A DNA stretch of 64,000 nt from Liolophura sinensis (GCF_032854445.1 NC_088295.1:84488644-84552643); one strand, 5' to 3'; numbered from the stretch's first letter, positions 36,001 to 49,975 are shown. Made by a program: numbers and translations. The notes: a model not told the origin generated them from the letters alone.

Positions 36001-39000
36001 AAGCTTAACGTTAAAATCTCATGCCTGAGAAAATATTTTTTTAGAGATAGTTGGAAATGAGATTAAATTCCTTTCCTGGTAAATTTTATGCATGCAAATA
36101 ATGAGGGTCAATGGTTCTTACCTACATATAACATACAGTTATTCTCACTGGCACTTAAGAACAGAGAAAATAGTCTGAAAGCCTACTAAAATTGTATATG
36201 TCTTATGTAAACTGTTCTTATCAAATGCAAACTGTGAGTTGAGCAATGAACCATATATCTGAATGACAATTCCCAACATTCCACAAATTAAGAAATTAAA
36301 ACACCATGTACTGCCCTAAATACATACTACCCTAAATACCCTTTGGTCACACGGTAAAGAAAAAAAATTTTCTACATGATTCATGATGAAAATTACTAGG
36401 AGAGTTTATGAGATATTGTGTATCTTTACTTTGCCCAAAGGCTGGTAAAGAAATATAATGTTCTTCTTTCAACACTACTAATATCTGTCCAAAAATTAGA
36501 AGAATTAAGGTGATTCTTTCCAAAGCCCAGTGTACATGTGGTGTAAGTTTGGTGAATCTGGCTTTATATGTTCAAAGGTAGTTCTCACCAGGAAATGGAG
36601 GCACAGTACCAATGACCTTATGACGAAGTCATGGAAAATTGATAGCGTTCTTCTACATAACTGAAAATGTGCATGTAATTCAAGTTTGATGGCAACTACC
36701 TTCAGAGATTTAAGAGGTATCAAGTTTTCCAGCCTGTCACAAAATACATCTATGGCTAAAATGACCCAAATGACCGTGAACAAAAATAGGACAAGGTCAC
36801 CAAAAATAAATAGGGTTCTCTCCCAATGCTACAACTGTAGCCTGTAAAATATGGTAAACCCATAGCAAAAATTTTGGCTCAAAAGTAAAAAAGGTTTAAG
36901 AGCCGCTGAAAATCTGGAAATCAAAAAATACAGTAATTACAAAACCTAGTTAAACCAAAAAATATCCTGAATTCTAAACAAATCATGCAACTTTCAATTC
37001 TGATTAAGTCAAAGGTCAATTTCCAAAATAAACAAACAGCATAAGGAAAACACACCCATCTGTTTTACTCTACAATATGGACATTATCCTTGTAGTTTGG
37101 AGTAAAAATTTTGCCACAAAATATGGTAAGAAAAAATAAGTGATCAATACTAGTAGAACAGCCACAGGATTTCATCTGACTTCTAGATAATTTAAAAACA
37201 TCTACACTCCCAATATTAAGCTCATTTCCAAATGGGAATTTATAAACACTGACTACAAATTAAGTACCTTCTCTCAGTTAACTTTGACTTGTTGGAAATA
37301 TTATTTTGCCATTCCCCAGCAGTCAACAAAGCTTCTAGTCGAATGGGTAAGGGAGTATCTGCAAGAAATAAGAAGTTAAATACATGCAACATTTTTCAAT
37401 AAATAAAGTTCTGATAATAATACAATACAGGTAGGCCGTACTGAGTACGTCTGTCAGCTTTACATGTACCTGAAAAGGAGGTCTTTGAAACAAGTTTTAA
37501 ATATATCATTCAGAGGATTGCACACAACAGAGTTAACTTGTATAGGCTTATTAGACGGCATTGTATTTCGTACTGGATTGGGTTTTAAGGCCGTGCTTGA
37601 GGACATAACATACCCCTAAACAAAATCCTACTATTGCTCGGTTACTATCTATATTATGTGTCTTAAGTTTCACTATTCCCCATACTAAATTCCTGAAAAC
37701 ACAACTGTGGCAAGATCCCGTCTTCATCGGTTCTGTATACAAAAACCAGGTTATGACGTCATTTTACACAAGAAAAATACTTACTTAAAAAAATTTGCAT
37801 GCAAATAAAGGTCAATATATGCTGTGCTTTTTGAGATTCCGCCCCTTACATTTGGTTAACTTTGACTCTAATACACAATACCCTTAGTCAGGAAGTTGGT
37901 AACTTATGGTATTTAATATGCACACACACATTGTATCAATGATGGCATATCTCCCCCCACGCTTATGTGCTCTACACACGTGCAAACCTTGAGCTCAATA
38001 AATGCAGAACTTTCTAAGATTATAATATCACCCCTAACATTCTGTTTAACACTGATTTTGGTACACAATACGCTTAGTCAGAAATTCGGTAATTTTTGGT
38101 ATTTACTATGTTCACACTAAATCAATGATGGAATATCTCCCTTGTGTGATCGTGCTCAACATATGTGCAAACCCTGAGCTCAATACCTACAGTACTTTTT
38201 AAGATACCACCCGTAATACTTTGTTTAACATTGCTTTCCCCGTTACTCGATGCCGACGTTCAGGTACAACATAAGCTACATCTATACTTGTATATGTATA
38301 TAACATGTAACAACATCTTGCATCTATTTCCACCTGACAAGTTTGTTCCTGGTCATTTTCCACATACAAATGACACGAAGTAGAATCATCTAGACCAGAC
38401 CACATTGACGGATTTCAAATTTTGATGGATTTCAAATTATGCAAACAGAGGCCCTGAATATATACATGTATATGAATATCTGCTTTTTTTATTATAACAG
38501 AAAGGTAACACTCACGCCAGTAAATGAGTATATTAATTCCTCAATGGTTTCACCTCTGAAAGAGCAACTGTCAGTGCAATTTAAGCACATTTTTAATTTA
38601 ATTTGGAGACAAAACTACACCGTTCTGATTTCAGGGCTTCACAAAGAGTATTATTTTGTCAGTAAACACAACATAATGCCTTCAGAATGTGCTTGAATAA
38701 ACGCCTTGCAAACATGCAAAAAGACTGAAGAATTGCAGTATCCTGATATTGTTTGAAATTATCTTTCACAGAACTAGGAAACATCTGTACTGATCACTGT
38801 AGTTTATTATTACACCTGCACCTTTTGGTGCACTTGTATCTTCACAATGTATTTCACGGACAGTTTAATATGAAAAAAGGCACATTCACACACTCATAAA
38901 GGCTTTCAAAGGCTTTTTCTGATGAGAAATTAAACTTATGACATGTTTACAAAATGATCACTTTTATTGGTCCAGTGGCATGTGTAACCATGAGGAACAT

Positions 39001-42000
39001 AAGCAGCAGCTTATTGAATCACTGAAGTGTTAATAATTTTGTTCAAAACAAAATTAAATAAAGGGAGACGACCTCATTCCTATTGTGTTTCAAAATTGTT
39101 TACTCTGGAAAAAGTTGGAGGTGGTATAAACATTGTATAGATCCCTCAAGTAAAATGAAGTGGGAAATGAACCAAAAAAGCTCATTGGCTAGACAAAAGA
39201 ATTCAAAACTTCAGCTCCCATAAAGAAGTACTACAACATGTATTCTGTACACAAGAGAGACACCAAGGGTCAGGAATTTAAGGTACTGTAATTAACACAC
39301 GTGGGGCATCAAAGACGGAAGATGTGTATTATGCTTCACGTCACAAACCTTGAGCTCAATACATGTAGTACTTTTTATAGACATCACCCTCAACATTTAC
39401 TAAAGAATTTATTCCAATAAAGAGGTTAAGTATTTTGTAATTAATGGCAATTAATATGTGCATTGGGCCCTGCATAATCAATAGGATATTAGTTTTCATT
39501 GGGTAGGATACACAAATACAGCATTATCACTTGGATAGAATGTTTCAAAAGGTTAGGTCCAAAACGTTAAGGTTTTCAATAATTTGATGAAAGAAGTGTC
39601 CATAACAGATGTGCAGACACCCATAATCTGTGTATTGGCAACTTTTCTTTTCTAAGTTAACAAGTTTTAGAGCACAAGTTAAGCCTAAGTCGACTGTAAC
39701 TACCATGGCAACATGTCTTTAACATGTTACCATGCAGGTAGTTACAACTGCTTTGTGCTGCCCCAGGATCACATATTCTAACTTAAAATGTGTCCCATGC
39801 AACATCTCAACTGTAGCCTTCAGGTTGGAATATTTACAAGGCCATGGTTTGAAAACAATCAGTTCCCTCCATAAAAGAATAATAACTGGAGGGTGATCAT
39901 CATGGTTACATGTCATGTGCGCACACGAACTGATGCACCCTGTCATGCAAAGCTTGTCTATTGTGTTCACAACTGTTTGATCCTCATGATCCGCAGGCGT
40001 AAGATCTTTTCCCAGAAATAATGTGTTGTCATTATTATTTGCTGTTGTTTGAAAACTGGTGTGCTATGAATTTGTGCTCGGTTCAATGTTATTCATTTAT
40101 TTATTTATTTGATGGATGTTTTACGCCGTACTCAAGAATATTTCACCTATACGACGGCGGCCAGCATTATGGTGGGGGAAACCCACGACATCCGCAGGTT
40201 GCTGACAGAACTTCCACGTACGTCTGGAGAGGAAGCCAGCATGAGCTGGACTTGTACTCACAGCCACCGCATTGGTGAGACATTTATTTATTTGATTGGA
40301 GTATTATCAAGTACAAGAATATTGAAGGTACTTCAGTGAAATTTAATTCTGTTTGTTTCCTTGTTTCCATCGATCAGCACGAATGCAACATGATTACTAA
40401 TACCCACGTTTGGTCTACCCTTTTGAGAGAGTAAAGACTATCTGACCAAGGACAATACTGAATTACTGAACTCAACTGTGCAGCATGACAAGTCCTTTAA
40501 GACTTAGCAAGACTAATAAAATGATGCTGGCACATGTATTATGATCTATCATTGTTTGTCATGACCCTGAAAGGTAGTATATATACGTAAATTTATAACT
40601 AGATTGCTTCACTGAAGACAGGTTATGCGAATCTAAAAATTCATTTATAAGAAAAGTTTTCAAATTTTTTGCAAGTGTAAAATTGATACATACAAAAAAG
40701 ATAACTATATATTTATATAATATCTGTTAAAAATCTACTATCTGAGCTGCAGAAAATGACAAAAGGACAAAAAGCACAATTAAAGACTGATAGTGGGCAA
40801 CAACATGTAGAGCTTTGTTGGGTCTGGTCTATATGCATTCAGAATGTGAAGGTCAGGTCACTCAACCATAACAAAATGTCAACATGTCCTCATCAGGCCA
40901 ACAGAGCCCTAAGAGCCATGACCTTTGCCTTGCCTTGGGACCAGAAAACCAAAATTGTACATCTACATGTTATATATTAGCACATTATTACATATATAAA
41001 CTCATTTGCAGCAGGGAGCTCCAATTCAATGGCTCTTTTTCCTTCTGTTATTTCAAAACATTCATGGCAGACATATTTAGTTACATTCCTAGCTACATGT
41101 ACATGTAGGTGGGTGTAAACACTGGACTCTGCAATAACCAAATAAATGTTAATCTGTGAAATTTCTCAAAAAACACAGCGGTTAACCATATGAAAAATTG
41201 TATATACCTGTCACTAAAAACATAAACAGGGTGCTTCGATCTCACATTTAACAAATGCCACCCATGAACCTTACCATCCCCATACATGTGTAAGATCTGT
41301 GTCCCCTCTGACCCTCTCCAATATTTCACAAAGCAATCAACTTTCACTTTCATTTACGAATGTGTGCCAACTTTAAGCCTACACAGTTAGTACATCATAA
41401 ATACTCAAATAGCAACTACAGCACATAATAATCACTGTCATCAAAATATAAAGGAATGCATGCCTTTATGTCTATCTTACGACTTTCTTCATAACTGTTC
41501 ATCCCATCAACTTCACACTTGCCTAGTGCATCACTGTTTTGTATCAAAACTTGCATATGCAAATTCTGTAATGATGTCACAACTTCTATACCACCATTCC
41601 CCACACACACACTGCCAACTTTTCACCCCGTTGACTTGCCAGGTGAATCATCAAATGCCAATCTATGTAGTATAGAAAAATTGCATGTACAAATTTCAAA
41701 ATGACGTCAAAACTCTGTTAACAGGCATTGCCTTTTACATGCTAGGACTGTACACAACCCATGTTCCGGGTACCTGCATTTCTCATATCTCCAAAAGTGC
41801 TCAGCCTTACCTGTTGAACACCATACTGAATGGCAGCATACATGTATCATTTCCATCGTATGACAGACAGAAATATATTCAACAGGAACTGCACTTGTCA
41901 CTTATACATGTATTCATTCACAAAACCACATAAAACTTCCATTCACACTCAGACCGTAAAAAAACTTACCTTGAGGGAGAGATAATATTGGATGAGTTGA

Positions 42001-45000
42001 GGTATCAAGTAAAGAGATTTTCTCCTGGGTGTGCATTGTATGAGGGTTCAGCTTTCGCATAGCATTATATCTTCCTCCACACATAGCACATGCAGTTATG
42101 GGTGGGTAGCACTGACATTTCACACTAGAAAGACGAGCAGCTTTTCGGTTCGTCTGAAGCCCTGCTGTTCTTAGTAACTTCCGCTTGCGGTAACTTTGAA
42201 CCGGTCGACATCTGGCTGCCTGGCAAGATGAATCCACGGCAGGTGACACTGTCAATTCAAATGGTTCTTTGTGTCGTAAACGGTCATGAGTTCTTTGAAC
42301 ACTGCTGTCTGGACTATCTACATCACTTCCATCAGAAGCTGAACTTTTTGTTGTATCTACATAACCATTGATCGATCTGGTAGGAGATCCAGATGGCTTG
42401 GCTTTCCCATTTATTGACAATGGACTATTTACAGGTGACGGTGAAAGACAATTTCCTAGGGACTGGACCAGTTTTGAAGACTGTTTGTCTACATTACAGA
42501 GGAGAGTGGAAATATTGCATGGGGACATTTCATTTTTCTTCTCAATACTAGCTATCTTTGCCTCAATGGGAGACAACCTTCTTCCAGGTCTCCCATTCAT
42601 TCTTGATTTAGCCATGAGGTCTTCTGGAGAGGGTGGATCTCCTAAAATCACCATTCCTTTATTTGCACGGATTTGTCGGTAGATGTCATTTTGTTGACGG
42701 ATACGATACTCCAGGTCTGACACTTGTGCCTGAAGCCACGTCCAGCGGCTGGCAACACCCGCCCTATCTACTGCCCATTTCCATTCCGGTCTTCTGTGAC
42801 TACAAAACAAATAGACTATCAAACATGTATTTATCACAAAAAAAGCAAAACAAATAACATAAACCAAGAAAAAGTATCATAGAAAGTCAATAATGTTAAA
42901 TATTTGGTCTCTAAATTTGTAGGGCCCCTACACTAATTATGTTGTATTACCACTTGCAAGTAATTTAAATGAAAATATAACCGATTACTGATAAACACTT
43001 ATGTTTTCATACAAAATGAAAATTCTCTCATTCACAAGCCTAAAGCCCTTAGAGAGCATAATTCTGATTTGCATTTTATGAAAAAACTCTCTACACACAC
43101 TAAGAACCCTTAAGTGGTCCCTATGGCATCATTCATGTAGGAAAAAACAAGAAAATGTTTGTGAGGTCTTGTAACTGTCAGTCAAATGAGCCAGAACTCT
43201 GTTAACATTAAAACATTCCAAAATCCAAGGCAACAAACCACAGTATTTTAATAAATTGAAAAATCCCAGATTACCACAGCGTATATGCCAATAAACATGG
43301 CCATGTAGCAGTCCAGATGGTAGTCAACACTTAGTCAAGGATCTTGGCTGTGATTTCTTAATATGGGGTTAGGAGTAGATCACAACTGCTGAGTCTTCAA
43401 GGTCAAAATAGTGGTGTTTTAAAACAGCTTCGCTCGTGGAAACTCAGCGTCACAAAAATCTGTGCAAAATGTACCATTACATGCATTTTAAATGGCAAAA
43501 TTCAGCAAGAAATTCTGTTCCTCTGTCAATTTTTGTCACATTCTGTAGCCTTTAAGGCTGGTAAATCCAAATAATTCACAGTGGTGACTTTCACTCACAT
43601 GCCATGTCGACACTGTGACCTAATAAATTGGGTTGTTGCTAGAAGCGCATGGGTGGTTGACCTTTCACCACGTCTCTATGTAAGGATGTTAAGTGTAAAT
43701 TTCAAACCTTTGATAAAATTAAAATGAAAGCATGAATAAAGAGAATGCTTCCCACTGGTTTCAGAACTGTTGTTTACATGCTCTTTACCTTGTCTAAAAC
43801 ACAACAAATGAGACAAATGTAGAAAGTGGCAGTCGCAATATAGTCTTGTAACCAGAACGGTTGTGGCTTACTCTTTTTCATTCAACATTGGAATGTTTTT
43901 GTTTTAGTGTTTTATAAACTATTTTTTAGTCTTATCTCTACACTGCAGCCCATTTTGGAGGTGTCAATGAAAAGTGACCACAGTCAGGCGAATCTGCTTG
44001 CAGGTAGGCATGCTTACTTTGTGTCTTGATCAGCTGGCTGTCAGTTCTGACTAACAGAAAGTCATGTTCCAGTAGAGGCACAAATTTGCCATTGTCTGAA
44101 GACTATGCAGCAGAATGACAGACCCAACATTTTGTGCAAAATGTCAAATTAAGTTTGCAATTGAAAAACAAGAGGGGGTCTTTGGCAACCGTTCCATTCT
44201 AAATTTCGTGGAAAGGTCAACCGCTGCTGTGCATGCATGCCTCAGATTTTAAGAACATGGCAGCATGCGGCGACCTGCTAACTTCGAGCCTATTTTCAGC
44301 TCTGGCTAACATTTACAGGAGAATGGTGATGTACAGCAAGTAGCAAATGTGGTAAAATGTGCATATATATTTTAGCTTTCAAAATTGCCATGCTATACCT
44401 ATATTCAGGACGAATCTAACGTGCATGCATCGGAAATGAACAAGAAGGTAGCTCTTTGTAAGCATTATACCGGAATGGGGGCCACATATCTCTTCGGCTA
44501 GGGGTGGCCAGCAATCCCCGCGTTTCAGTATATGTAAGCCACCCTTAAACCGACGTCTAGGGCTAAGATACACTGTATAGGTAAGGTAATCCTTAAAAAA
44601 TGTGTAACCCAACCCAACCCTGTCTGACATTGTCTCCTCTGATGTTAGGTTTCTTTAAAACTATTCTTGCCAATGGCAAAACTAGGAAGTGTAAATCAAA
44701 TAAGACTGACAGAAAAGAAAATTACAAAAAATTCTTTCAAAATCCCAGTAATAACTTTGTATAGTTACCCCTTTCTAGAAATCTGGTTTAGGTTACGTTC
44801 CAAAAAACCTAGTTTTAATGACAGCCTGAGCGATTAAGGAACCTGTACAAATGGCAAGTACAGTTATATATAATGAACAAGAGTTATCTCCCATATGGCT
44901 ACAAATACAACTGGACAAACAATGTTGGGAAATCATCATTTCTTTTAACCATTGTGTGAAGCAATGTGACAAGCTGGAATACTAGAAACTATGCATTTTT

Positions 45001-46927
45001 GTTGTAGGAGCAGTCCTGTGTTCAAAATTGCACATGCGAGCCAACAAAGAAAACTACTAAAGACGGTGTTTCACAAATACTAACAGTACGCTTATTGGAT
45101 TACTGTAGTCATGCAGGTTTGAATTTAACATGACTTGCAAAAAAATCCCAAACGTCGACAGAAAATATGCATTTATCATATGCCTGAACAAAAAAGGGAG
45201 TTTTCTTCCCTTTATCTGCCCTATTATCACCTTGAATAATTTATGGATTTGTTATGTTCAAGTTGCTCTTCACAGGATGAGGCAGAGCAAACAAGCAGTT
45301 GACTGAAGAATCAGCTATTCACGATTATTTGAAAAGTGGATGAGCAACCTGGGCTTACAACACCCAAATGAACATTTACAATCATCAGTTGAAAGACAGT
45401 TTTCACGAATCTGTGTACACAAAGACATGAACACAATGGGTGCCTGTAGAGAAAGAAATTCCTTGGTACATACATATACCATATTCAATGGTGCATGTTC
45501 ATGAAGCCCTGAAGTACTTGCAAGACCTGCCAAACCTAAAGGTGTGCATGCATAATGTATGGTGTGATGACAATATCAAAATAAAAATAACACTCATTCA
45601 TACTTTGAGACTAAAGTCTCACGACTTACATGGGTGTACACGGAACTCTACTTTTCTTCTCTTTCTCAGGAAGAAGATTCTGTTCGTCTGCACTTTCCCC
45701 TCCTGAGCTACTCTCTGTTGCATCAGAATCCACAGCACCATGAACATGTCTAATATAGGACTCCAGCTGGCTTGCAGTCTGTTCACTTTCTATACAAATT
45801 TCTTTTTCAAGATGTAACACATTCACAGGTTCTGGCTTTGGTACACTAGGTGGTGGTTTCATTTGTGATGTCTGTAGTTTTTTCACTAAACTGACAAGGG
45901 CAACCGTAGACAGATTCTTCACATCTTCAGCCTGCCAGACATCTGCCTTGGTCTCCTCAAACTGGGCCACATCAGCATGATCTCCACCTGATTTCACTAA
46001 CTCCTGTACATTAGCATTCTGATAGGCGGTAAAACCACTCATCTGCTGACGAACATGAATTTGGACTTGCTTGCTTTGCAGACGGCGTAACCTACGCATC
46101 AAATATTCCACTCTGCGCTCAAGTTGAACCTGTGTCTTCCCACGCTCCAAAACAGAGCGACCAACAGACATGTTATGTGCGTGCACCATATCAGGTTGTA
46201 CTGACCCAATGTGGCCATTACCTTGCACTGATGCAACACTGTGATCACTTAACGTTTTTAAACCATCTTCAGAAGGCAACTCAGAAGTTCCTCTGAAATC
46301 ATCAATGCTGGTATTATCGGATTCACACCTACCATTATGTGATCCACGTAGATTGCTTAAAGATGAACGATGTTCAACACCTTGCAAACCATTTGATCTG
46401 CCTTCTGTAGAAATCAAGTGAGAATGTGCTTGAGGGATCGAAGTAGATGAATTTGAGGTGTCACAGTCTGAACAAGTAAGTGGTACTTTGTTTACATTTG
46501 ATACAGTATTCTGTTGGTTCATGGTACCAACAAGACTATCACCGTGGTGACACTTGCCGTTCTTCTTAGTAAATGCCAAGAGCCCGTCTGGTTTATAAAT
46601 GTTCGGGAGATTGGAAATAACACCAAGATTGGCTAAGTTCACTTTGGATTTTGTCCCAAACTGTGTGAAATGGGATTTCAAGCTTACACCTCCGTTCTGA
46701 AGATGAGTTTTAGATAGACCAATGTAGTTTTTTGTGCCCAAGGAGACGTCACCTTTGCCCCCACTTCCTTGTGCCCTATTTGATCGACAATCACTGATGC
46801 TTGGTGTCAGATCGATGCCCTCCCTCCCGTTCACAGCAGTATTTGTGGGGGATGCTGTAGGGGACGAGGGCAGTCTAATGCGTGCTTGAGTGGCTGCTTC
46901 CGTAAGGGCGGGAGCCATGGCAGCCAT
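33086..46927 (-). CDS. KANSL1: KAT8 regulatory NSL complex subunit 1
   Basis: Scaffold of the nuclear NSL complex, which carries the MOF/KAT8 acetyltransferase that acetylates histone H4. Eight coding exons, minus strand: 46927-45630, 42799-41970, 37358-37268, 35728-35643, 35221-35081, 34844-34565, 34244-34088, 33790-33086; phases join exactly to 1195 aa (human about 1105). The start MAAMAPALT matches the vertebrate N-terminus; a nearer-5' in-frame ATG lies at 46960. Residues 260-300 form a basic coiled coil ([19 protein letters not shown]); 400-416 is acidic ([12 protein letters not shown]). Residues 437-481 hold the strongly conserved [20 protein letters not shown] and [20 protein letters not shown]; 661-673 is Cys-rich (CQCYPP..CAMC). 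The PEHE region begins near 873 ([30 protein letters not shown]) and runs into exon 8; PEHE binds the MOF catalytic domain. The last exon ends in a long Ser-rich tail. Very confident identification. Confidence 0.95.
37800..38220. repeat. Tandem repeat of about 190 bp in KANSL1 intron 2
   Basis: ACACAATAC.CTTAGTCAG occurs at 37873 and 38063, followed in both by GGTATTTA.TATG, ATCAATGATGG.ATATCTCCC and GAGCTCAATA. A partial third unit leads in near 37830. A dispersed copy appears at about 39345-39450 (CAAACCTTGAGCTCAATACATG). Confidence 0.65.
40098..40320 (-). mobile_element. SINE family 1, antisense, in KANSL1 intron 2
   Basis: TTATTTATTTGATGGATGTTTTACGCCGTACTCAAGAATATTTC, CGACGGCGGCCAGCATTATGGTGGG, GGAGAGGAAGCCAGCATGAGCTGGAC. 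It stops at GCATTGGTGAGA and is followed by a second SINE tail (TTTATTTGATTGGAGTATTA), indicating two nested or abutting copies. It is in the same orientation as KANSL1's antisense, i.e. plus-strand tail first. Confidence 0.8.
43300..44620. other. KANSL1 intron 1, possible decayed transposon
   Basis: TGGTTGACCTTTCACCACG near 43650 and CGTGGAAAGGTCAACCGC near 44207 are near-complementary, hinting at an inverted-repeat element inside intron 1 (42800-45629). Ends are not clear. No coding exon recognised in this intron. Confidence 0.3.
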
Positions 46928-47049
46928 ACAGCATAGCCTCAATGGCAGTGGGCTAGACATATAAGCCCGGAGTTGATCATTTAAACAGATGTCCACTGGT
47001 GTTCGATGTATGTGGACGAAGTTGATCGCCACTAACAGGACCTCCAGTG

Positions 47050-47650
47050 TCACGTCCTGTTCTTATCGCGTTTGTCGTCAAGAAATCTGCATCTGAAATT
47101 GAAACACATCCCACGTGACTGGTCAAATAGTATATAGGCCATCAGAATACAACACATACCGTGTACATTCACGATTCGCGCTCAATGTTTACAAATCCAC
47201 TGATTACTGATTACAAGCACTCTAATGAACCATCAAGCAAACATTGAGACCAACAACGAAGTCAAAATTTATTCCAATACAGGCGAAAAAGACTTGAATG
47301 TTCTTCTTATAAGCGAGAAAACAATCATGACCGCACATACCACGTGATATCCCTCAGTGCCTTCCGTGCCTAGAACAGGGCACAAACAACACTGATCTTG
47401 CCAGACAACCTTCTCTTCACTGCCTCCTCAGCTATTCACTGAACGCTCTGTCTCAAAAAAATGTCCCTGACAGTGTAGATCAGACACAATCCCCGAGCCC
47501 AATGCAGTTCCATCCATGTTTAAGAAGAAATACTACCATCGTTGCTCAAATTGTTTAATAGAATGGCTCGGTAGTCTCATCGTAATGGCGACCACCCTAC
47601 ATTTGTTAGAGTAAAACCACACACACTAATAATGCGGGCGCCAAATGCCT
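47050..47650 (-). promoter_or_regulatory. KANSL1 5' region with likely non-coding first exon
   Basis: On the minus strand an acceptor-like TTTCAATTTCAG lies about 170 bp upstream of the KANSL1 start (junction near 47091), so the start codon exon probably has an upstream untranslated partner in this interval. I cannot fix that exon's borders. Confidence 0.35.
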
Positions 47651-47695
47651 GGGTGAAATGGCAATACTCGCACCCCCCTCTAGGCGGCATTGCTG

Positions 47696-47700
47696 ATTGG
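47696..47700 (-). promoter_or_regulatory. CCAAT box upstream of KANSL1
   Basis: The minus strand reads CTCAGCCAATCAGCA, a good NF-Y-type CCAAT context (CAGCCAATCAG), about 770 bp upstream of the start codon. Suited to a promoter if a non-coding first exon lies between. Confidence 0.4.
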
Positions 47701-48212
47701 CTGAGGGAGTACTCCAGCTCTTCTATGAGTTGGACGTGTGGCCTCATTTACAGAAGTTTACTGTTCACAATATCAGTATATTTTTGCGCGGGAATTTACT
47801 TGCCTGTTGAAAACAATGCTGGCATTAGGAAAATTCTTGTATTATTATCTCAAACGTTTTGTAAAACGCATGTTTTAACATCACATCGGGTTTCGAACTC
47901 ATAACTTTTCAGGGGAGTCGTCGCAAAGCCTACAAGATCACGAGCATGTAAATACTGTGCATACGCACTGAAGTTCATAGGAAAGAGACCCGATGTTATT
48001 TCGAAAGACCAGAGTACATGTGTCGTTGTTACGTCATTCTCTTAATATAGTGCAATTTTCCATTGCGATGTCGGGATTTCTTATCTGTGTTCCATAAAAA
48101 AAAACATCATATTTTTTATTATTATTTTGTAAATAAAAGTGCAACAATATTGTATTAAAAACTCCTATTCTCAACTTTTTAGTGACTCGATAGGCGCAAG
48201 TTCAAGTCTTAA

Positions 48213-48585
48213 AACCGGCCCGGATAGCACAGTTGGTAGAGCGTCCGCTTCGGGACCGGTAGATCCAGGATCAATCCTTGGTCGAGTCACACCTAAGACT
48301 TTAAAAGAGGAAGTTGTAACTTCCTCGTTTGGCGTTCAGCATGAAGGGGATAGTGCAACGACTGGTTGACCCGTATCAGTATAATGGCTCGGGCGGGACG
48401 GCTTACTTGCCTTCGGTAAGTCGTCTCAGTGATGCAGCACTAAATAAAAGAGCGGTGGAAATCCGTCCTGCAACAAGGAGGCACATTACACGTGCATGCA
48501 CCCTAATGATTCCTTCGTCGTCATATGACTGAAAAATTGTTGAGTACGACGTTAAACCCCAAGCACTCACTCACTCACTCAAGTC
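48213..48585 (+). mobile_element. SINE family 2, full length
   Basis: tRNA-like head with A box TAGCACAGTTGG (48225-48236) and B box GATCAATCC (48269-48277). The body runs AAAGAGGAAGTTGTAACTTCC, AAAAGAGCGGTGGAAATCC, CGTCGTCATATGACTGAAAA, and the 3' end is TACGACGTTAAACCCCAAGC plus ACTC repeats. Reference copy for this family in the window. Confidence 0.92.
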
Positions 48586-49654
48586 TTAAAATTCATAAAG
48601 CGGGTCACATTATAGCTTTTCAAACTTTAGCATCATTTTAACACCACAGCCATGTAAATGCATAAATAGTGCAGATAGGATTCAAATATATACAGAAAGG
48701 TAAAGGTAAAGTTAAGGTAAAGTCAGTAAGGTAATCAAGTAACCCACATAGGCCTACCGACAGTTAATTTTTAGCTTCCCAAAAAAGGTTTAAACTCAAA
48801 AATGTGATCATAAAATTAGGTTTAACTACATGTTTTAACTTACGTTAACTTATTTAGGCTGGTTAATTTATTAGTTTTATCAGTTTTTTTTTCTGAACAT
48901 AGAAAATTGGGTATGAGTATGTAGAAATGTGTTTATTTTGTTAGATTATTGATTTTACTTATTTACTTGTAAGGGGCAACTTAACGTCGCCAAAGTCCAT
49001 GATATAGCCCAGGGATAATGGACGTGATAGGCCTATCTCACAGAAATTTCAAGCGCCCATACGAGTGAAACTTCTCATATTAGTATAGGCTTACATATAC
49101 AGTATATATAAAAAAGCATTTTATAAGATCAGTTTGTGTATTATAGGTCTAAAAAATGATATATATGGCTGGATGATTTCATGTGTTCAAGCATAGGTTC
49201 TATATCTGAGAAAAACCCAAGGTATATTGGAGCAATATGAAAGGCTGCAAATATAATAATGTAATATAGATGTATGAAAATGACATATATTCATGTCTCC
49301 CTGTCTCTCCTTTTTTTTTTTGTTAGTAAAAAAAAATCCACAATGATAGTTTGTATATACTTTACTGATGAAAATGACGTCCTAAGGTTTCAAACTTCCA
49401 ATGTAGATGATTACTGATATATGGCAGATGCACCTGTACCTAGAACTCATTAATTGAAATCAACATCCCATGTGGTTCATCGTCATGTACCTGTATATAT
49501 TTGTCAGATGACAGATTATCGGCCATGCCATGTTGAATTTGAGGCTCATCCCAATATATGATTTAACATGCACGCAATGTTCAGGCATTTTGATTGCTAT
49601 TTAATGTACGCCAAACCCAATTATTTTTCGTCAGGGGCCTCGAAAGCAAATGTA

Positions 49655-49700
49655 AGTGTGTGTGTGTGTGTGTGGTGGTGGAGGCGGGGGGGGGGGGGGG
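49655..49700 (+). repeat. (GT)n followed by G homopolymer
   Basis: About ten GT units, GGTGGTGGAGGC, then a run of about 17 G. Ordinary microsatellite. Confidence 0.9.
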
Positions 49701-49854
49701 GTGTATCTACCTCAACAGATGAGGCGAAGGTCCAGGGGACGCGAAGGTCACGGAAGTTCATGGATCCTATGTATAGCCGTGCAAAAGTCCGAGTCTGTTT
49801 AAAGAAGGAAAAATAAATAAAATAAATACATATAGGCCCCCCTATATATTTTCA

Positions 49855-49975
49855 TCATGCTATACCACCGTTTCATCGCTTCGTGCCATCTTGTCATCAC
49901 TTCGTGTCATCATGCCATCGCTTCGTGTCATCGTTTCATCGCTTCGCATCACCGTACCATCACCGGGCGATTGCA
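49855..49975 (+). repeat. Short-period minisatellite (about 15-16 bp)
   Basis: Variants of CATCGCTTCGTGTCAT repeat about seven times with substitutions (CCGTTTCATCGCTTCGTGCC, CATCATGCCATCGCTTCG). It ends in CACCGGGCGATTGCATGG. Confidence 0.7.

Noticed and set aside
42368-42682. 104-aa plus-strand ORF
   Set aside because: Antisense shadow of KANSL1 exon 2.
46928-47053. Upstream extension of the KANSL1 reading frame to 47053
   Set aside because: The codon at 47053 is GTG, not ATG, and an acceptor-like site lies just upstream; the conserved MAAMAP start at 46927 is preferred. The ATG at 46960 remains possible.
48213-48300. Possible tRNA gene (A and B boxes present)
   Set aside because: The sequence runs on into the SINE body and recurs at 53627 with the same body; no cloverleaf with an acceptor stem is evident.
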